From Thioalkalivibrio halophilus (GTDB lineage: Bacteria; Pseudomonadota; Gammaproteobacteria; Ectothiorhodospirales; Ectothiorhodospiraceae), in the NCBI RefSeq assembly GCF_001995255.1, contig NZ_MUZR01000029.1, positions 1-37,105 of the forward strand: a stretch of 37,105 bases of DNA. The letters are read 5' to 3'. A program made the position numbers and the translations under genes. How positions within the stretch are numbered: the first letter of the stretch is position 1; each line of letters opens with the position of its first letter. This document shows, piece after piece, positions 21,072 to 29,609 of the stretch. Below the pieces are notes generated by a model that made no database searches, was not told the DNA's origin, and worked only from the letters and a program-made list of their open reading frames with translations.

Positions 21072-22336
21072 GTCTCCCCCGGGCCGCCGTTCGATGTCCG
21101 CAGGCTCCGCGCGCGTTCGCCCTCACCCGCCTGCTCCAGCAGCTCCGGCAGCACCTCGCGCAGCGCCGGCGGCGGTGATCCGGCCGCCATGGCCGCATCC
21201 AGCTGGCCGAGCAACCCCGCACGATCCACCGCCACTCCGGCCAGCAGCAGGCGCAGACGCGTCACCACGACCCACCAGGCCACCTCCGGATGACCACGGT
21301 AATCACTCTCCAGGATCTGCAGTTTGGTCCGCGCCTCGCGGGTCGCCCCGCGCGCGATCAATGCCTCCAGCTGATACGCCATGTCACCCGGATGCGGTAT
21401 CTGCATCTGGGTCGCCAGGGCCATCGCATAGCGCCAGGCCCGCGCGGCGCGGTCGTATTCCCCCTGCGCCAGGGCCAGCTGCCCCAGCGCCCGCTGCCGC
21501 GCCAGCGACTTGGGCGAGCGTTCCGCCGCCGCGACCAGCACGTCCAGCGCCTCGCGCTCGCGGCCGGTGCGTTCCAGCACGAACGCCAGCCGATCATGCG
21601 CCGGCATGTAATACGGCGTCGCCGCAATGGCCGCCCGATACGCCTCCTCGGCGGCCGCGAGGTTGCCCTCGACTTCGGCCACCTCGCCCAGACGCGCCTG
21701 GGCCCAGGGCGGCGTGGTCTCACCCGTCACCGCACGGGCGGCCTCGGCCGCCACGCCCGGCTCGCCCTCGGCCAGGGCCAGATCGCTGCGCAGGCGCTGC
21801 AGGTCCGCGGCGCGCCCCTCTCCTGCTGCCAGCATGCGTTCGGCCTCGGCCCGCGCCTGTGCGATCTCGCCACGACGCCAGAGCGGATCCAGCGCACGCA
21901 GCGGATCCCGCCGCCGCAGCGCCCGCTGCAGGCGTACTACCAGCAGTTCGCGATTGAAGGGCTTGGAAAGGTAGGCATCGGGGCCGCTCTCCAGCGCCCC
22001 CATGACCATCTCGTTGCTGTTCTCGGCGGTGACCATCACGAACACCGTGGCCGGTCCGACCCAGCCCTGTTCGCGGGCCCGGTCCAGCACCTGCTGGCCG
22101 TCCGGCCCGTCCCCCAGGTTGTAGTCGCACAGCACGATGTCGTAGCGACGCCGTTCCAGCTTGTCCAGCGCATCCACACCATCGCGCGCGAGATCGATGT
22201 CCTCGAAGCCGGAGGTCAGCAGCATCTCGCGCAGCGTCGCCCGCATATTGGCGAAATCGTCCACCACCAGCACCGCCAGGCGCGACAGCGGGCGCCCGGC
22301 AGAACCGGCACGGGAAGGGGGAGCGGCGGTCGACAT
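21068..22336 (-). CDS. Response regulator with C-terminal TPR domain
   Basis: The 422-residue protein has an N-terminal receiver domain: acidic pair Asp26-Asp27 in LVVDD, phosphoacceptor Asp71 in IVLCDYNLG, Thr103 in MVTAEN, and Lys125 in LSKPFN. The rest (about 150-410) is helical repeat sequence of the TPR type, for example AQARLGEVAEVEGNLAAAEEAYR and ALGQLALAQGEYDRAARAW. There is no DNA-binding, cyclase or methylesterase domain, so output is probably by protein contact. It is coupled by a 4-base overlap to the kinase gene. It starts 73 bp after the BCCT gene ends on the same strand. Confidence 0.92.
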   Translation of the reverse strand: MSTAAPPSRAGSAGRPLSRLAVLVVDDFANMRATLREMLLTSGFEDIDLARDGVDALDKLERRRYDIVLCDYNLGDGPDGQQVLDRAREQGWVGPATVFVMVTAENSNEMVMGALESGPDAYLSKPFNRELLVVRLQRALRRRDPLRALDPLWRRGEIAQARAEAERMLAAGEGRAADLQRLRSDLALAEGEPGVAAEAARAVTGETTPPWAQARLGEVAEVEGNLAAAEEAYRAAIAATPYYMPAHDRLAFVLERTGREREALDVLVAAAERSPKSLARQRALGQLALAQGEYDRAARAWRYAMALATQMQIPHPGDMAYQLEALIARGATREARTKLQILESDYRGHPEVAWWVVVTRLRLLLAGVAVDRAGLLGQLDAAMAAGSPPPALREVLPELLEQAGEGERARSLRTSNGGPGET

Positions 22337-22409
22337 GCGCGCAGTGTGGCGCAGCCGCCCGCCGAAACCAAGACCCGGAGCAGGGGCTTGTCCCGCACGC
22401 GGCGACGCG

Positions 22410-23936
22410 TCAGTACGGGGCGGCCGTCTCGCCCTGCAGTGCCCGGGTCAGGTTCACGCAGGCGAACAGCAGGATGATCGCCACCGGCAGGCCCGCGGTG
22501 ATCGCCCCGGTCTGCAGCCCGTCCAGCGCCATCTCGCCGCCCACGATCAGCAGGGTCGCGGCGACCGCACCCTCGGTGATGCCCCAGATCACCCGCTGAC
22601 GCTTGGGCGAGCGCGTGCTCCCGCGCGAGACCAGCGCGTCGATCACATGGGTCCCGGACCCCGACGAGGTAATGAAGTAGGTCGCGATCAGGACGGTCGC
22701 CAGCCCCGAGGCCAGATGGAACAGCGGCAACTGCTCCAGCGTGGCGTACAGCGCGATGGTCGTGTCCTCGGCCACCGCGGCCGCAATCCCCGCGCCGTCC
22801 CCGAACAGCTCGAAATGCAGCGCCGTGCCGCCGAACACCGCCAGCCACACGAACACGAAAAGGGACGGCAGCAGCAGCACGCCGGCAATGAACTCGCGGA
22901 TGGTGCGCCCGCGCGAGACCCGCGCGATGAAGATCCCGACAAACGGCGACCAGGCGATCCACCAGGCCCAGTAGAAGATGGTCCAGCTCTTCTGCCACTC
23001 GGCCTCCTGCATCGCGCCGGCGGTCAGACTCAGCTGCACGATGTGATTGAGATACTCGCCGATGGAGTCGAGGAAGAAGCGGATGATGAACAGCGTCGGC
23101 CCGGCCAGCAGCACGAACAGCAGCAACGCGGTGGCCAGCCACAGGTTGGCCAGGCTCATCCACTTCAGCCCGCGGTCCAGACCGGAGATCACCGCCATCA
23201 CCGCGACGAAAGTGATCGCCCCGATGATCCCTACCTGGAACCACCCGGAGATCGGCATTCCGAACAGCACGTTGAGGCCGGTGTTCAGCTGCATCGCGCC
23301 GAAACCCAGCGAGGTCGCCAGGCCGAACAGCGTGCCGAACACCGCGAGGATGTCGATCACGTGCCCGATCGGCCCGTAGATCCGGTCGCCCAGCATTGGG
23401 TAGAAGATCGAGCGGATGGTCAGCGGCAGACCCTTGCGGAACGAGAAATACGCCACCGACAGGCCCAGCACCACATAGACCGCCCAGGCATGCAGCCCCC
23501 AGTGGAAGAAGGTGAAGGCCATCGCTTCGCTGGCCGCCTCCTGAGTCTCGCCCTCGCCGAACGGCGGGTTCTGGTAGTGGAGCATCGGCTCGGCCACGCT
23601 CCAGAAAATCAGGCCGATCCCCATCCCCGCACCGAACAGCAGCGAGAACCACGCCATGAAGCTGAACTCCGGGCGGTCCTCGGTATTCCCGAGGCGAATC
23701 CGCCCGTACGGACTGAGCGCCAGCCAGAGCAGAAAGGCGAGGAAGACGGTCACCGCCAGGATGTAGATCCAGCCGAGGTATTCGGTGATGAACCCGTGGA
23801 TCGCGGCAAAGGTCAGCGATGCCGTGTCGGTGAAGATGACCCCGAACAGCACGAAGGTCAGCACCACGATCGACGAGGCGGTGAATACCACCGGGTTTAC
23901 GGTGGCAAAGAACGCATGCGGTCGTCCGAATATCAT
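22410..23936 (-). CDS. BCCT-family osmolyte transporter
   Basis: This 508-residue inner-membrane carrier has about twelve helices and is expected to take up glycine betaine, choline or a similar solute with sodium or protons. The signature WTIFYWAWWIAWSPFVGIFIARVSRGRT is split across helix 8 and its loop. Helix 3-4 carries GAGMGIGLIFWSVAEP, whose MGIG form is typical of ion-coupled betaine carriers rather than the CaiT exchanger. The C-terminus is short (ending GETAAPY), lacking the long regulatory tail of BetP or BetT, so direct osmosensing by the tail is unlikely. It is a paralogue of the carrier at 26617. The response-regulator/kinase pair follows on the same strand. Confidence 0.93.
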   Translation of the reverse strand: MIFGRPHAFFATVNPVVFTASSIVVLTFVLFGVIFTDTASLTFAAIHGFITEYLGWIYILAVTVFLAFLLWLALSPYGRIRLGNTEDRPEFSFMAWFSLLFGAGMGIGLIFWSVAEPMLHYQNPPFGEGETQEAASEAMAFTFFHWGLHAWAVYVVLGLSVAYFSFRKGLPLTIRSIFYPMLGDRIYGPIGHVIDILAVFGTLFGLATSLGFGAMQLNTGLNVLFGMPISGWFQVGIIGAITFVAVMAVISGLDRGLKWMSLANLWLATALLLFVLLAGPTLFIIRFFLDSIGEYLNHIVQLSLTAGAMQEAEWQKSWTIFYWAWWIAWSPFVGIFIARVSRGRTIREFIAGVLLLPSLFVFVWLAVFGGTALHFELFGDGAGIAAAVAEDTTIALYATLEQLPLFHLASGLATVLIATYFITSSGSGTHVIDALVSRGSTRSPKRQRVIWGITEGAVAATLLIVGGEMALDGLQTGAITAGLPVAIILLFACVNLTRALQGETAAPY

Positions 23937-23987
23937 TCGTTCTCTCTCAGGTTTGTGCGTAGATCCGCTGGCCGCGCAGCCGTACCG

Positions 23988-24656
23988 TCAGGCCTCGCCC
24001 GAGCGACGGTAATGCTGCCGCAGCCAGCCCCCGACCGCCAGCAGCAGCGCCAGCACCCCCAGCGGCACCAGGGTCCAGGGCTGCAGTGCGTCACCGTCCT
24101 CAATGGCCTCTGCCGCCCCGTAGAGCACGCTGGAATACACCCCCCATTTCACGCAAAGCCCCAGGGTCGTGGCCAGCAGGAAGGTCGCGCGGGGCAGGCC
24201 CAGCATGCCCCCGGCATAATTGATGACGGAATGCGGGAACCCCGGGAAGGTACGCATCGCCATCAGATTCAGGAAGTCGCCGTGCCGACGCAGGGCCTCC
24301 ACCAGCCAGGGGTGGTGCCGCAGCGGCCCGCGATCCGCCCCCAGACGGCCCGCGAGCCAGTACCCGCCCAGCGCGCCCGCGACACTGCCGGTCACCAGCA
24401 GCGGGACCGCGACCCATGGCGCCACGAACGGCGCAATCAGCCACACCACCAGACTGCCCGGCAGTGCGAAGGTGAACAGGATCGCCATCAGCACCACCAG
24501 CCCCGCGAGCAGCCAGGGGTCTCCGGTCAGCCGGCGCCCCGTCTCCAGGATCCACTCCGGATCACCGACGCCGATGCCCAGCCCGATCCCGAGCACCACC
24601 AGCCCGGCCAGCAACAGCGGACCGGCATGCTCTTTCAGGAAGCTCGCCATGGTCAT
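23988..24656 (-). CDS. VTT/SNARE-associated (TVP38/TMEM64, YdjX-like) membrane protein
   Basis: The 222-residue inner-membrane protein has about five to six helices. The VTT-domain pattern is visible: FTFALPGSLVVWLIAPFVAPW, then LVTGSVAGALGGYWLAGRLG, then LMAMRTFPGFPHSVINYAGGML with the arginine and proline positions usual in the family. Relatives act in membrane lipid handling; the substrate here is unknown. ATG 24656 (with ATG 24650 as alternative) fits a normal start; the longer frame from 24749 has a cysteine-rich leader and is rejected. It is upstream of the BCCT gene on the same strand (51 bp) and divergent from the DUF302 gene, leaving a 61-bp promoter region. Confidence 0.87.
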   Translation of the reverse strand: MTMASFLKEHAGPLLLAGLVVLGIGLGIGVGDPEWILETGRRLTGDPWLLAGLVVLMAILFTFALPGSLVVWLIAPFVAPWVAVPLLVTGSVAGALGGYWLAGRLGADRGPLRHHPWLVEALRRHGDFLNLMAMRTFPGFPHSVINYAGGMLGLPRATFLLATTLGLCVKWGVYSSVLYGAAEAIEDGDALQPWTLVPLGVLALLLAVGGWLRQHYRRSGEA

Positions 24657-24717
24657 TTCACGCCCGACGGGCGTATCGTGGAGACGCTGACAACAAAAAC
24701 AGCGAGGAGAGAGCGCA

Positions 24718-25197
24718 ATGCAGAACCGTTTCCTGTTGGGGGCCATCATCGGCCTGATCGCCGGTATCGTCCTGGCCTTTGCCTATGCCTACAACGCCGC
24801 GCCCGGACTGATGATCGTCGAGGATGAAAGCCAGTACGGCTACGCCGATACCATCGAGCGTATCGAGACCGCGGCCGAAGCCGAAGGCTGGGCGGTCCCG
24901 ACCAAACACGACCTGAGCGGCACCGTGGGCGAACATGGATACGACGTCGCCCCGGTGACGGTCCTCGAACTGTGCCAGCCGGATCATGCCGGGAACCTCC
25001 TGAGCGAGGAAGACAACTATGTGGTGACCTCCATGATGCCCTGCCGCGTCTCGGTCTATGAACGCAGCGACGGCACCGTCATCGTATCGCGCATGAACAC
25101 CAGTCTGGTGGCGCGGGTGTTCGGCGGCAGCATCGCCGAAATCATGGCCGAAGCCACCGAGGACAACGAACGCATCCTCGAAAGCGTCCTGCAGTAA
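24718..25197 (+). CDS. DUF302-domain protein with N-terminal membrane anchor
   Basis: This 159-residue protein has an N-terminal helix (about 6-25, LLGAIIGLIAGIVLAFAYAY). The remainder is a DUF302-type domain: YADTIERIETAAEAEGWAVP, VAPVTVLELCQPDHAGNLL and MMPCRVSVYERSDGTVIVSRMNT are the conserved blocks. It is probably periplasmic and membrane-tethered. The domain's function is not established; a dimeric fold with a possible metal or small-ligand site is known for relatives. Two cysteines in the conserved blocks are notable. ATG 24718 follows GGAGAG. A strong hairpin lies downstream (25207-25229). Confidence 0.88.
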   Translation: MQNRFLLGAIIGLIAGIVLAFAYAYNAAPGLMIVEDESQYGYADTIERIETAAEAEGWAVPTKHDLSGTVGEHGYDVAPVTVLELCQPDHAGNLLSEEDNYVVTSMMPCRVSVYERSDGTVIVSRMNTSLVARVFGGSIAEIMAEATEDNERILESVLQ

Positions 25198-25206
25198 ACC
25201 GGCCCC

Positions 25207-25229
25207 GGCGCCCGGCTCGGCCGGGCGCC
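25207..25229. terminator. Strong hairpin downstream of DUF302 gene
   Basis: A perfect 10-bp stem (GGCGCCCGGC, loop TCG, GCCGGGCGCC) begins nine bases after the stop at 25197. No T-run follows, so it may stabilise the transcript end or need Rho rather than act as a classic intrinsic terminator. Confidence 0.5.
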
Positions 25230-25326
25230 CTCCCCGCCCGCTTGTCCGCACGAGCGGCAACCACGATGATAGGCCCTCTCACGGAGATCCACGGCGGCCC
25301 GCGCCGCCCCCGGCCACGAGACTGCC

Positions 25327-26532
25327 ATGTCGTACCTCAAGGACTTTCCGAATGCCGAAGGCTATTTCGGTGATTTTGGCGGCGCCTTCCTGCCACCGGA
25401 ACTCGAATCCCATTTCGCCGAGATCGAGCGCGCCTGGCGTCAACTGGCGCTGTCGGCGGACTTCCTGCAGGAACTTCGCTACATCCGCCGGCATTACCAG
25501 GGCCGCCCCACCCCGGTCTACTACGCGCGCAACCTCAGCCGCGAGGCCGGCGCGCATATCTACCTCAAGCGCGAGGACCTCAACCACTCCGGGGCACACA
25601 AGCTCAATCACTGCATGGGCGAGGCCCTTCTCGCGCGCCACATGGGCAAGAAGAAGCTGATCGCGGAGACCGGCGCCGGCCAGCACGGCGTGGCCCTGGC
25701 CACCGCCGCGGCCTGCTTCGGCATGGAATGCGAGATCCACATGGGCGAGATCGACATCGAAAAGGAAGCGCCCAACGTGACCCGCATGAAGCTGATGGGG
25801 GCCGAGGTCGTCCCGGTGTCCTTCGGCGGGCGCAGCCTCAAGGAAGCGGTGGACTCCGCGTTCCAGTCGTATCTCTCGCAGGCCGACGAGGCCCTGTTCG
25901 CGATCGGCTCGGTCGTCGGCCCGCACCCGTTCCCGCTGATGGTGCGCAACTTCCAGTCGGTGGTGGGGATCGAGGCGCGCGAGCAGTATCAGGAACTGAC
26001 CGACGGCCAGCTGCCGGAACAGGTGGTTGCCTGCGTGGGGGGCGGGTCCAACGCAATGGGCATGTTCGCCGGTTTCATCGAGGATCCGGAGGTGCAGCTC
26101 AACGGCGTGGAGCCGCTGGGTCGCGGCACCGAACCGGGACAGCATTCCGCCACCATGACCTTCGGCAAACCGGGGATGCTGCACGGCTTCAAGTGCATGC
26201 TGCTGACCGACGACGAGGGCAACCCGGCCCCGGTGCATTCGATCGCCTCCGGGCTGGATTACCCCGGGGTCGGGCCCGAACACTCCTATCTCAAGAAGGC
26301 CGGGCGAGTCGCCTATCACGCGATCGGCGATGACGAGACCCTGGATGCCTTTTACCGCCTGTCGCGGACCGAAGGCATCATCCCCGCCCTGGAGAGCGCC
26401 CATGCGGTCGCCTGGGCGGTGGAGCACGCGCGCGAGCACCCGGGCAGCACCGTACTGGTGAACCTCTCCGGGCGCGGCGACAAGGACATCGACTACGTGG
26501 CGCGCACCTTCGGTCATAACCGGGCCGGCTAA
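25327..26532 (+). CDS. TrpB-like PLP enzyme (tryptophan synthase beta-chain homologue), not beside trpA
   Basis: This 401-residue fold-type II PLP enzyme resembles the beta chain that joins indole and serine. The PLP lysine is in HSGAHKLNH (Lys92). The catalytic glutamate is in [11 protein letters not shown] (Glu114), the phosphate-binding loop is [12 protein letters not shown], and the closing motif [10 protein letters not shown] is intact. It differs from the usual consensus in some places: HSGAHKLNH for HTGAHKINN or [27 protein letters not shown] in the COMM/loop region, and a short N-terminus beginning with [15 protein letters not shown]. No trpA or other trp gene is near; it is instead 84 bp before a BCCT transporter. 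It may be an accessory beta subunit, an indole-salvage enzyme, or act on a different amino acid. Confidence 0.85.
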   Translation: MSYLKDFPNAEGYFGDFGGAFLPPELESHFAEIERAWRQLALSADFLQELRYIRRHYQGRPTPVYYARNLSREAGAHIYLKREDLNHSGAHKLNHCMGEALLARHMGKKKLIAETGAGQHGVALATAAACFGMECEIHMGEIDIEKEAPNVTRMKLMGAEVVPVSFGGRSLKEAVDSAFQSYLSQADEALFAIGSVVGPHPFPLMVRNFQSVVGIEAREQYQELTDGQLPEQVVACVGGGSNAMGMFAGFIEDPEVQLNGVEPLGRGTEPGQHSATMTFGKPGMLHGFKCMLLTDDEGNPAPVHSIASGLDYPGVGPEHSYLKKAGRVAYHAIGDDETLDAFYRLSRTEGIIPALESAHAVAWAVEHAREHPGSTVLVNLSGRGDKDIDYVARTFGHNRAG

Positions 26533-26616
26533 AAACGACGCGTGCATTGAGGGATTGAGGGCTCCACCCATGGCGTGCAATCATCCGGTGATCACCAAAA
26601 CAACGGAGGTATCGGG

Positions 26617-28251
26617 GTGAGCGACAACGACGACCTGCAAAAGCAAAAAGAAGAGCTGGAAAAGGCCTACGACACCGATCACGAGATCGGTGAGCAGAAC
26701 ATCAACCCTCTCGGACTGGATCTCCACAACCCGGTCTTCGTGGTCAGTGCCGCACTGATCCTCCTGTTCGTGATCGGCGCCCTGGTCTTCCCGGAGCAGG
26801 CCAATGACAGCCTCGGTGCCACCCAGACCTGGATCCAGGAAACCTTCGACTGGCTGTTCCTCTCGGCCGGCAACCTGTTCGTCCTCTTCGCCCTCGCCCT
26901 GATCCTCCTCCCGATCGGCCGCATCCGTATCGGCGGCCAGGATGCCAAACCCGACTTCGGGGTGCTGTCCTGGTTCTCCATGCTGTTCGCCGCCGGCATG
27001 GGCATCGGCCTGATGTTCTGGGCCGTGGCGGAACCGGTGGGCTACTTCACCGAATGGTTCGGCACCCCGCTGGGGATCGAAGGCGGCACCGAGGCTTCCA
27101 AGGAAGCCGCGCTGGGCGCCACCATGTACCACTGGGGCCTGCATCCTTGGGCGGTGTACGCCATCGTCGGCCTGGCGCTGGCCTTCTTCGCCTATAACAA
27201 GGGCCTGCCGCTGACCATCCGTTCGGCGTTCTACCCGATCCTGGGCGAGCGCGTCTGGGGCCCGTTCGGCCACGTGATCGACACCCTGGCGGTGCTGGCC
27301 ACGCTGTTCGGTCTGGCCACCTCGCTGGGTCTGGGGGCGCAGCAGGCGGCCTCCGGCCTGGACTTCCTGTTCGACGGCATCGACGGCGGACTGGGCACCC
27401 AGCTGGCGGTGATCATCGGCATCACCGTGATCGCCCTGCTCTCGGTCATGCGCGGCATCGACGGCGGGGTCAAGGTGCTGAGCAACCTCAACCTGATCGT
27501 CGCCGGGCTGCTGATGCTGTTCGTGATGATCTTCGGCGGCTTCATCGCCTTCCTCGCCAACACCGGCACCACGCTCTCGGCCTACGCCCAGTACATCATC
27601 CCGCTGAGCAACCCGGTCGGGCGCGAGGATGAGACCTTCTACCATAGCTGGACGATCTTCTTCTGGGCGTGGTGGATCTCCTGGTCGCCGTTCGTCGGCA
27701 TGTTCATCGCGCGCGTCTCGCGCGGCCGTACGGTGCGCCAGTTCGTCACCGCCGTGCTGATCGTACCCACGCTGGTCACCGTCATCTGGATGAGCGTGTT
27801 CGGCGGCACCGGCATCGACCAGGTGCGCGACGGCATCGGCGCGCTGGCCGACGAGGGCATCACCGACTCCTCGCTGGCGCTGTTCCAGATGCTGCAGAAC
27901 CTGCCGCTGGCCGCGCTCACCTCGTTCCTGGCCGTGGTCCTGGTGCTGGTGTTCTTCGTGACCTCCTCGGACTCCGGTTCGCTGGTCATCGACAGCATCA
28001 CCTCCGGCGGCAAGACCGACGCCCCGCAGTCGCAGCGCCTGTTCTGGGCCACCGTCGAGGGCCTGATCGCCGCCGTACTGCTGGCGGTGGGCGGAGCCGC
28101 CGCCCTGTCGGCCCTCCAGGCCGGCGCGGTCAGTACGGGTCTGCCGTTCATGATCGTGCTGCTCGTCATGTCGGTCAGCCTGCTGATGGGGCTGTTCCAC
28201 GAGCTGAAGCTGATCCGGCTGGCCGAAGCCGAAGCGGCCGGCAAGGCGTAA
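26617..28251 (+). CDS. BCCT-family osmolyte transporter (second paralogue)
   Basis: This 544-residue carrier has twelve helices preceded by about 35 charged residues (VSDNDDLQKQKEELEKAYDT start). The signature is WTIFFWAWWISWSPFVGMF followed by IARVSRGRTVRQF. Helix 3-4 holds GMGIGLMFWAVAEPVGYF. Later ATSLGLGAQQ and FVTSSDSGSLVIDS are also as in the family. The tail is short and acidic. The GTG start at 26617 is chosen because GGAGG (26605-26609) lies seven bases before it; the in-frame ATG at 26575 lacks a site. Together with the TrpB-like gene upstream it may form a solute uptake/metabolism unit. It is a diverged paralogue of the carrier at 22410. A clear terminator follows. Confidence 0.93.
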   Translation: MSDNDDLQKQKEELEKAYDTDHEIGEQNINPLGLDLHNPVFVVSAALILLFVIGALVFPEQANDSLGATQTWIQETFDWLFLSAGNLFVLFALALILLPIGRIRIGGQDAKPDFGVLSWFSMLFAAGMGIGLMFWAVAEPVGYFTEWFGTPLGIEGGTEASKEAALGATMYHWGLHPWAVYAIVGLALAFFAYNKGLPLTIRSAFYPILGERVWGPFGHVIDTLAVLATLFGLATSLGLGAQQAASGLDFLFDGIDGGLGTQLAVIIGITVIALLSVMRGIDGGVKVLSNLNLIVAGLLMLFVMIFGGFIAFLANTGTTLSAYAQYIIPLSNPVGREDETFYHSWTIFFWAWWISWSPFVGMFIARVSRGRTVRQFVTAVLIVPTLVTVIWMSVFGGTGIDQVRDGIGALADEGITDSSLALFQMLQNLPLAALTSFLAVVLVLVFFVTSSDSGSLVIDSITSGGKTDAPQSQRLFWATVEGLIAAVLLAVGGAAALSALQAGAVSTGLPFMIVLLVMSVSLLMGLFHELKLIRLAEAEAAGKA

Positions 28252-28269
28252 AACCGGCCTGCCCCGCTG

Positions 28270-28331
28270 CCCGCTCCGTGTCCCGGAGCGGGCCAGGTCA
28301 CCCGCCGGGAGCGTCTTCCGGCGGGTTTTTT
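28270..28331 (+). terminator. Tandem hairpins ending in a rho-independent terminator
   Basis: A first hairpin pairs CCCGCTCCG with CGGAGCGGG (28270-28292, 5-base loop). A second pairs CCCGCCGG with CCGGCGGG (28301-28325, 9-base loop) and runs directly into six T (28326-28331), the clear intrinsic terminator of the BCCT transcript. It separates that unit from the hydrolase-OsmC gene. Confidence 0.9.
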
Positions 28332-28391
28332 GTTTTCCGGGATCCGGCCGACATCCGGGCCGATCCCGGCACGGATACAGGAGGTCGCAGC

Positions 28392-29609
28392 ATGCGCCGA
28401 GAACGCGTCGAATTTCCGGGCCATCAGGGCCAGATGCTGGCCGGGCGCATCGACCGCCCCACCGGTCCCGTACGGGCCTGGGCCCTGTTCGCCCACTGTT
28501 TTACCTGCGGCAAGGACAACCGCGCCGCCAACCGCATCGCCCGCGGGCTGGCCGAGGCCGGGATCGCGACGCTGAGGTTCGATTTCACCGGACTGGGCGA
28601 CAGCGAGGGCGACTTCGCCAACAGCGGCTTCTCCTCCAATCTGGAGGACCTGCTGGCCGCGGCCGACTACCTGCGCGGGCGAGAGGCCGCCCCCGCCCTG
28701 CTGGTTGGCCACAGCCTGGGCGGCGCCGCGGTGCTGGGCGTCGCCGGGCGCATCCCCGAATGTCGCGCAGTCGCCACCATCGCCGCCCCGTTCGAGGCCG
28801 ACAGCGTGCTGGATCATTTCGGCGAGGCGCTGGAGACCATCGAAACCGAGGGCGAGGCCACGGTGAACCTGGCCGGGCGACCGTTCCGCATCCGGCGGGA
28901 ATTCGTCGAGGACCTGCGCAGCCAGACCCAGGCCGAACGCATCCGCGACCTCGACCGACCGCTGATGATCCTGCACGCTCCGGGCGACACGGTGGTGTCG
29001 GTGGACGCGGCGCGGCGCATCTTCGAGACCGCGCGCCACCCCAAGAGCTTCGTGTCACTGGACGATGCCGACCACACCCTGCTCAATCCGGCCGACGCCG
29101 AATACGTGGCCGGACTGGTGGCGGCCTGGGGCGCGCGCTATATCGGCGAAGAACGAGGCGATTCGGCGGACGCGGACGCGCCCGGCGACGGGACCGAAGT
29201 GACGGTCGAGGAGACCGGCGACGGCCAGTACCAGCAGGACGTACGCATCGGCCCGCATCACTTCCTGGCCGACGAACCGCCGGACGTCGGCGGCGATGGC
29301 ACCGGCCCCAACCCCTACGAGCTGCTGCTGGCGTCGCTGGGAGCCTGCACCAGCATGACCCTGCGCATGTACGCCGCGCACAAGCAGCTGCCGCTGGAAC
29401 GCGTCCGGGTGCATCTGCAGCACGAGAAGCTCAAGGGCGAGAACGGCCCGGTCGACCGCATCACCCGCGAGATCACCATCGAGGGCGAGCTGGATGCGAA
29501 ACAGCGTGAACGCATGCTGCAGATCGCCGATCGCTGCCCGGTACACCGCACCCTGCACGGCGAGGTCCAGGTCGAGACGCGGGAGACCACCGCCCCCGGC
29601 ACGGTCTAA
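28392..29609 (+). CDS. Alpha/beta hydrolase fused to OsmC-family domain
   Basis: This 405-residue cytoplasmic protein has two domains. Residues about 1-250 are an alpha/beta hydrolase with nucleophile Ser108 in GHSLGG, probable Asp199 (APGDT) and His228 (DADHTLLN). Residues about 265-400 are an OsmC/Ohr-type domain with the two redox cysteines, Cys319 in LGACTSMT and Cys382 in DRCPVH. An acidic linker (GDSADADAPGDG) joins them. The OsmC part suggests reduction of organic hydroperoxides or thiol chemistry; the hydrolase may act on esters of the same molecules. ATG 28392 follows AGGAGG. Its stop overlaps the convergent hydrolase stop by three bases. This fusion is a known architecture, but the substrates are not. 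Confidence 0.9.
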   Translation: MRRERVEFPGHQGQMLAGRIDRPTGPVRAWALFAHCFTCGKDNRAANRIARGLAEAGIATLRFDFTGLGDSEGDFANSGFSSNLEDLLAAADYLRGREAAPALLVGHSLGGAAVLGVAGRIPECRAVATIAAPFEADSVLDHFGEALETIETEGEATVNLAGRPFRIRREFVEDLRSQTQAERIRDLDRPLMILHAPGDTVVSVDAARRIFETARHPKSFVSLDDADHTLLNPADAEYVAGLVAAWGARYIGEERGDSADADAPGDGTEVTVEETGDGQYQQDVRIGPHHFLADEPPDVGGDGTGPNPYELLLASLGACTSMTLRMYAAHKQLPLERVRVHLQHEKLKGENGPVDRITREITIEGELDAKQRERMLQIADRCPVHRTLHGEVQVETRETTAPGTV

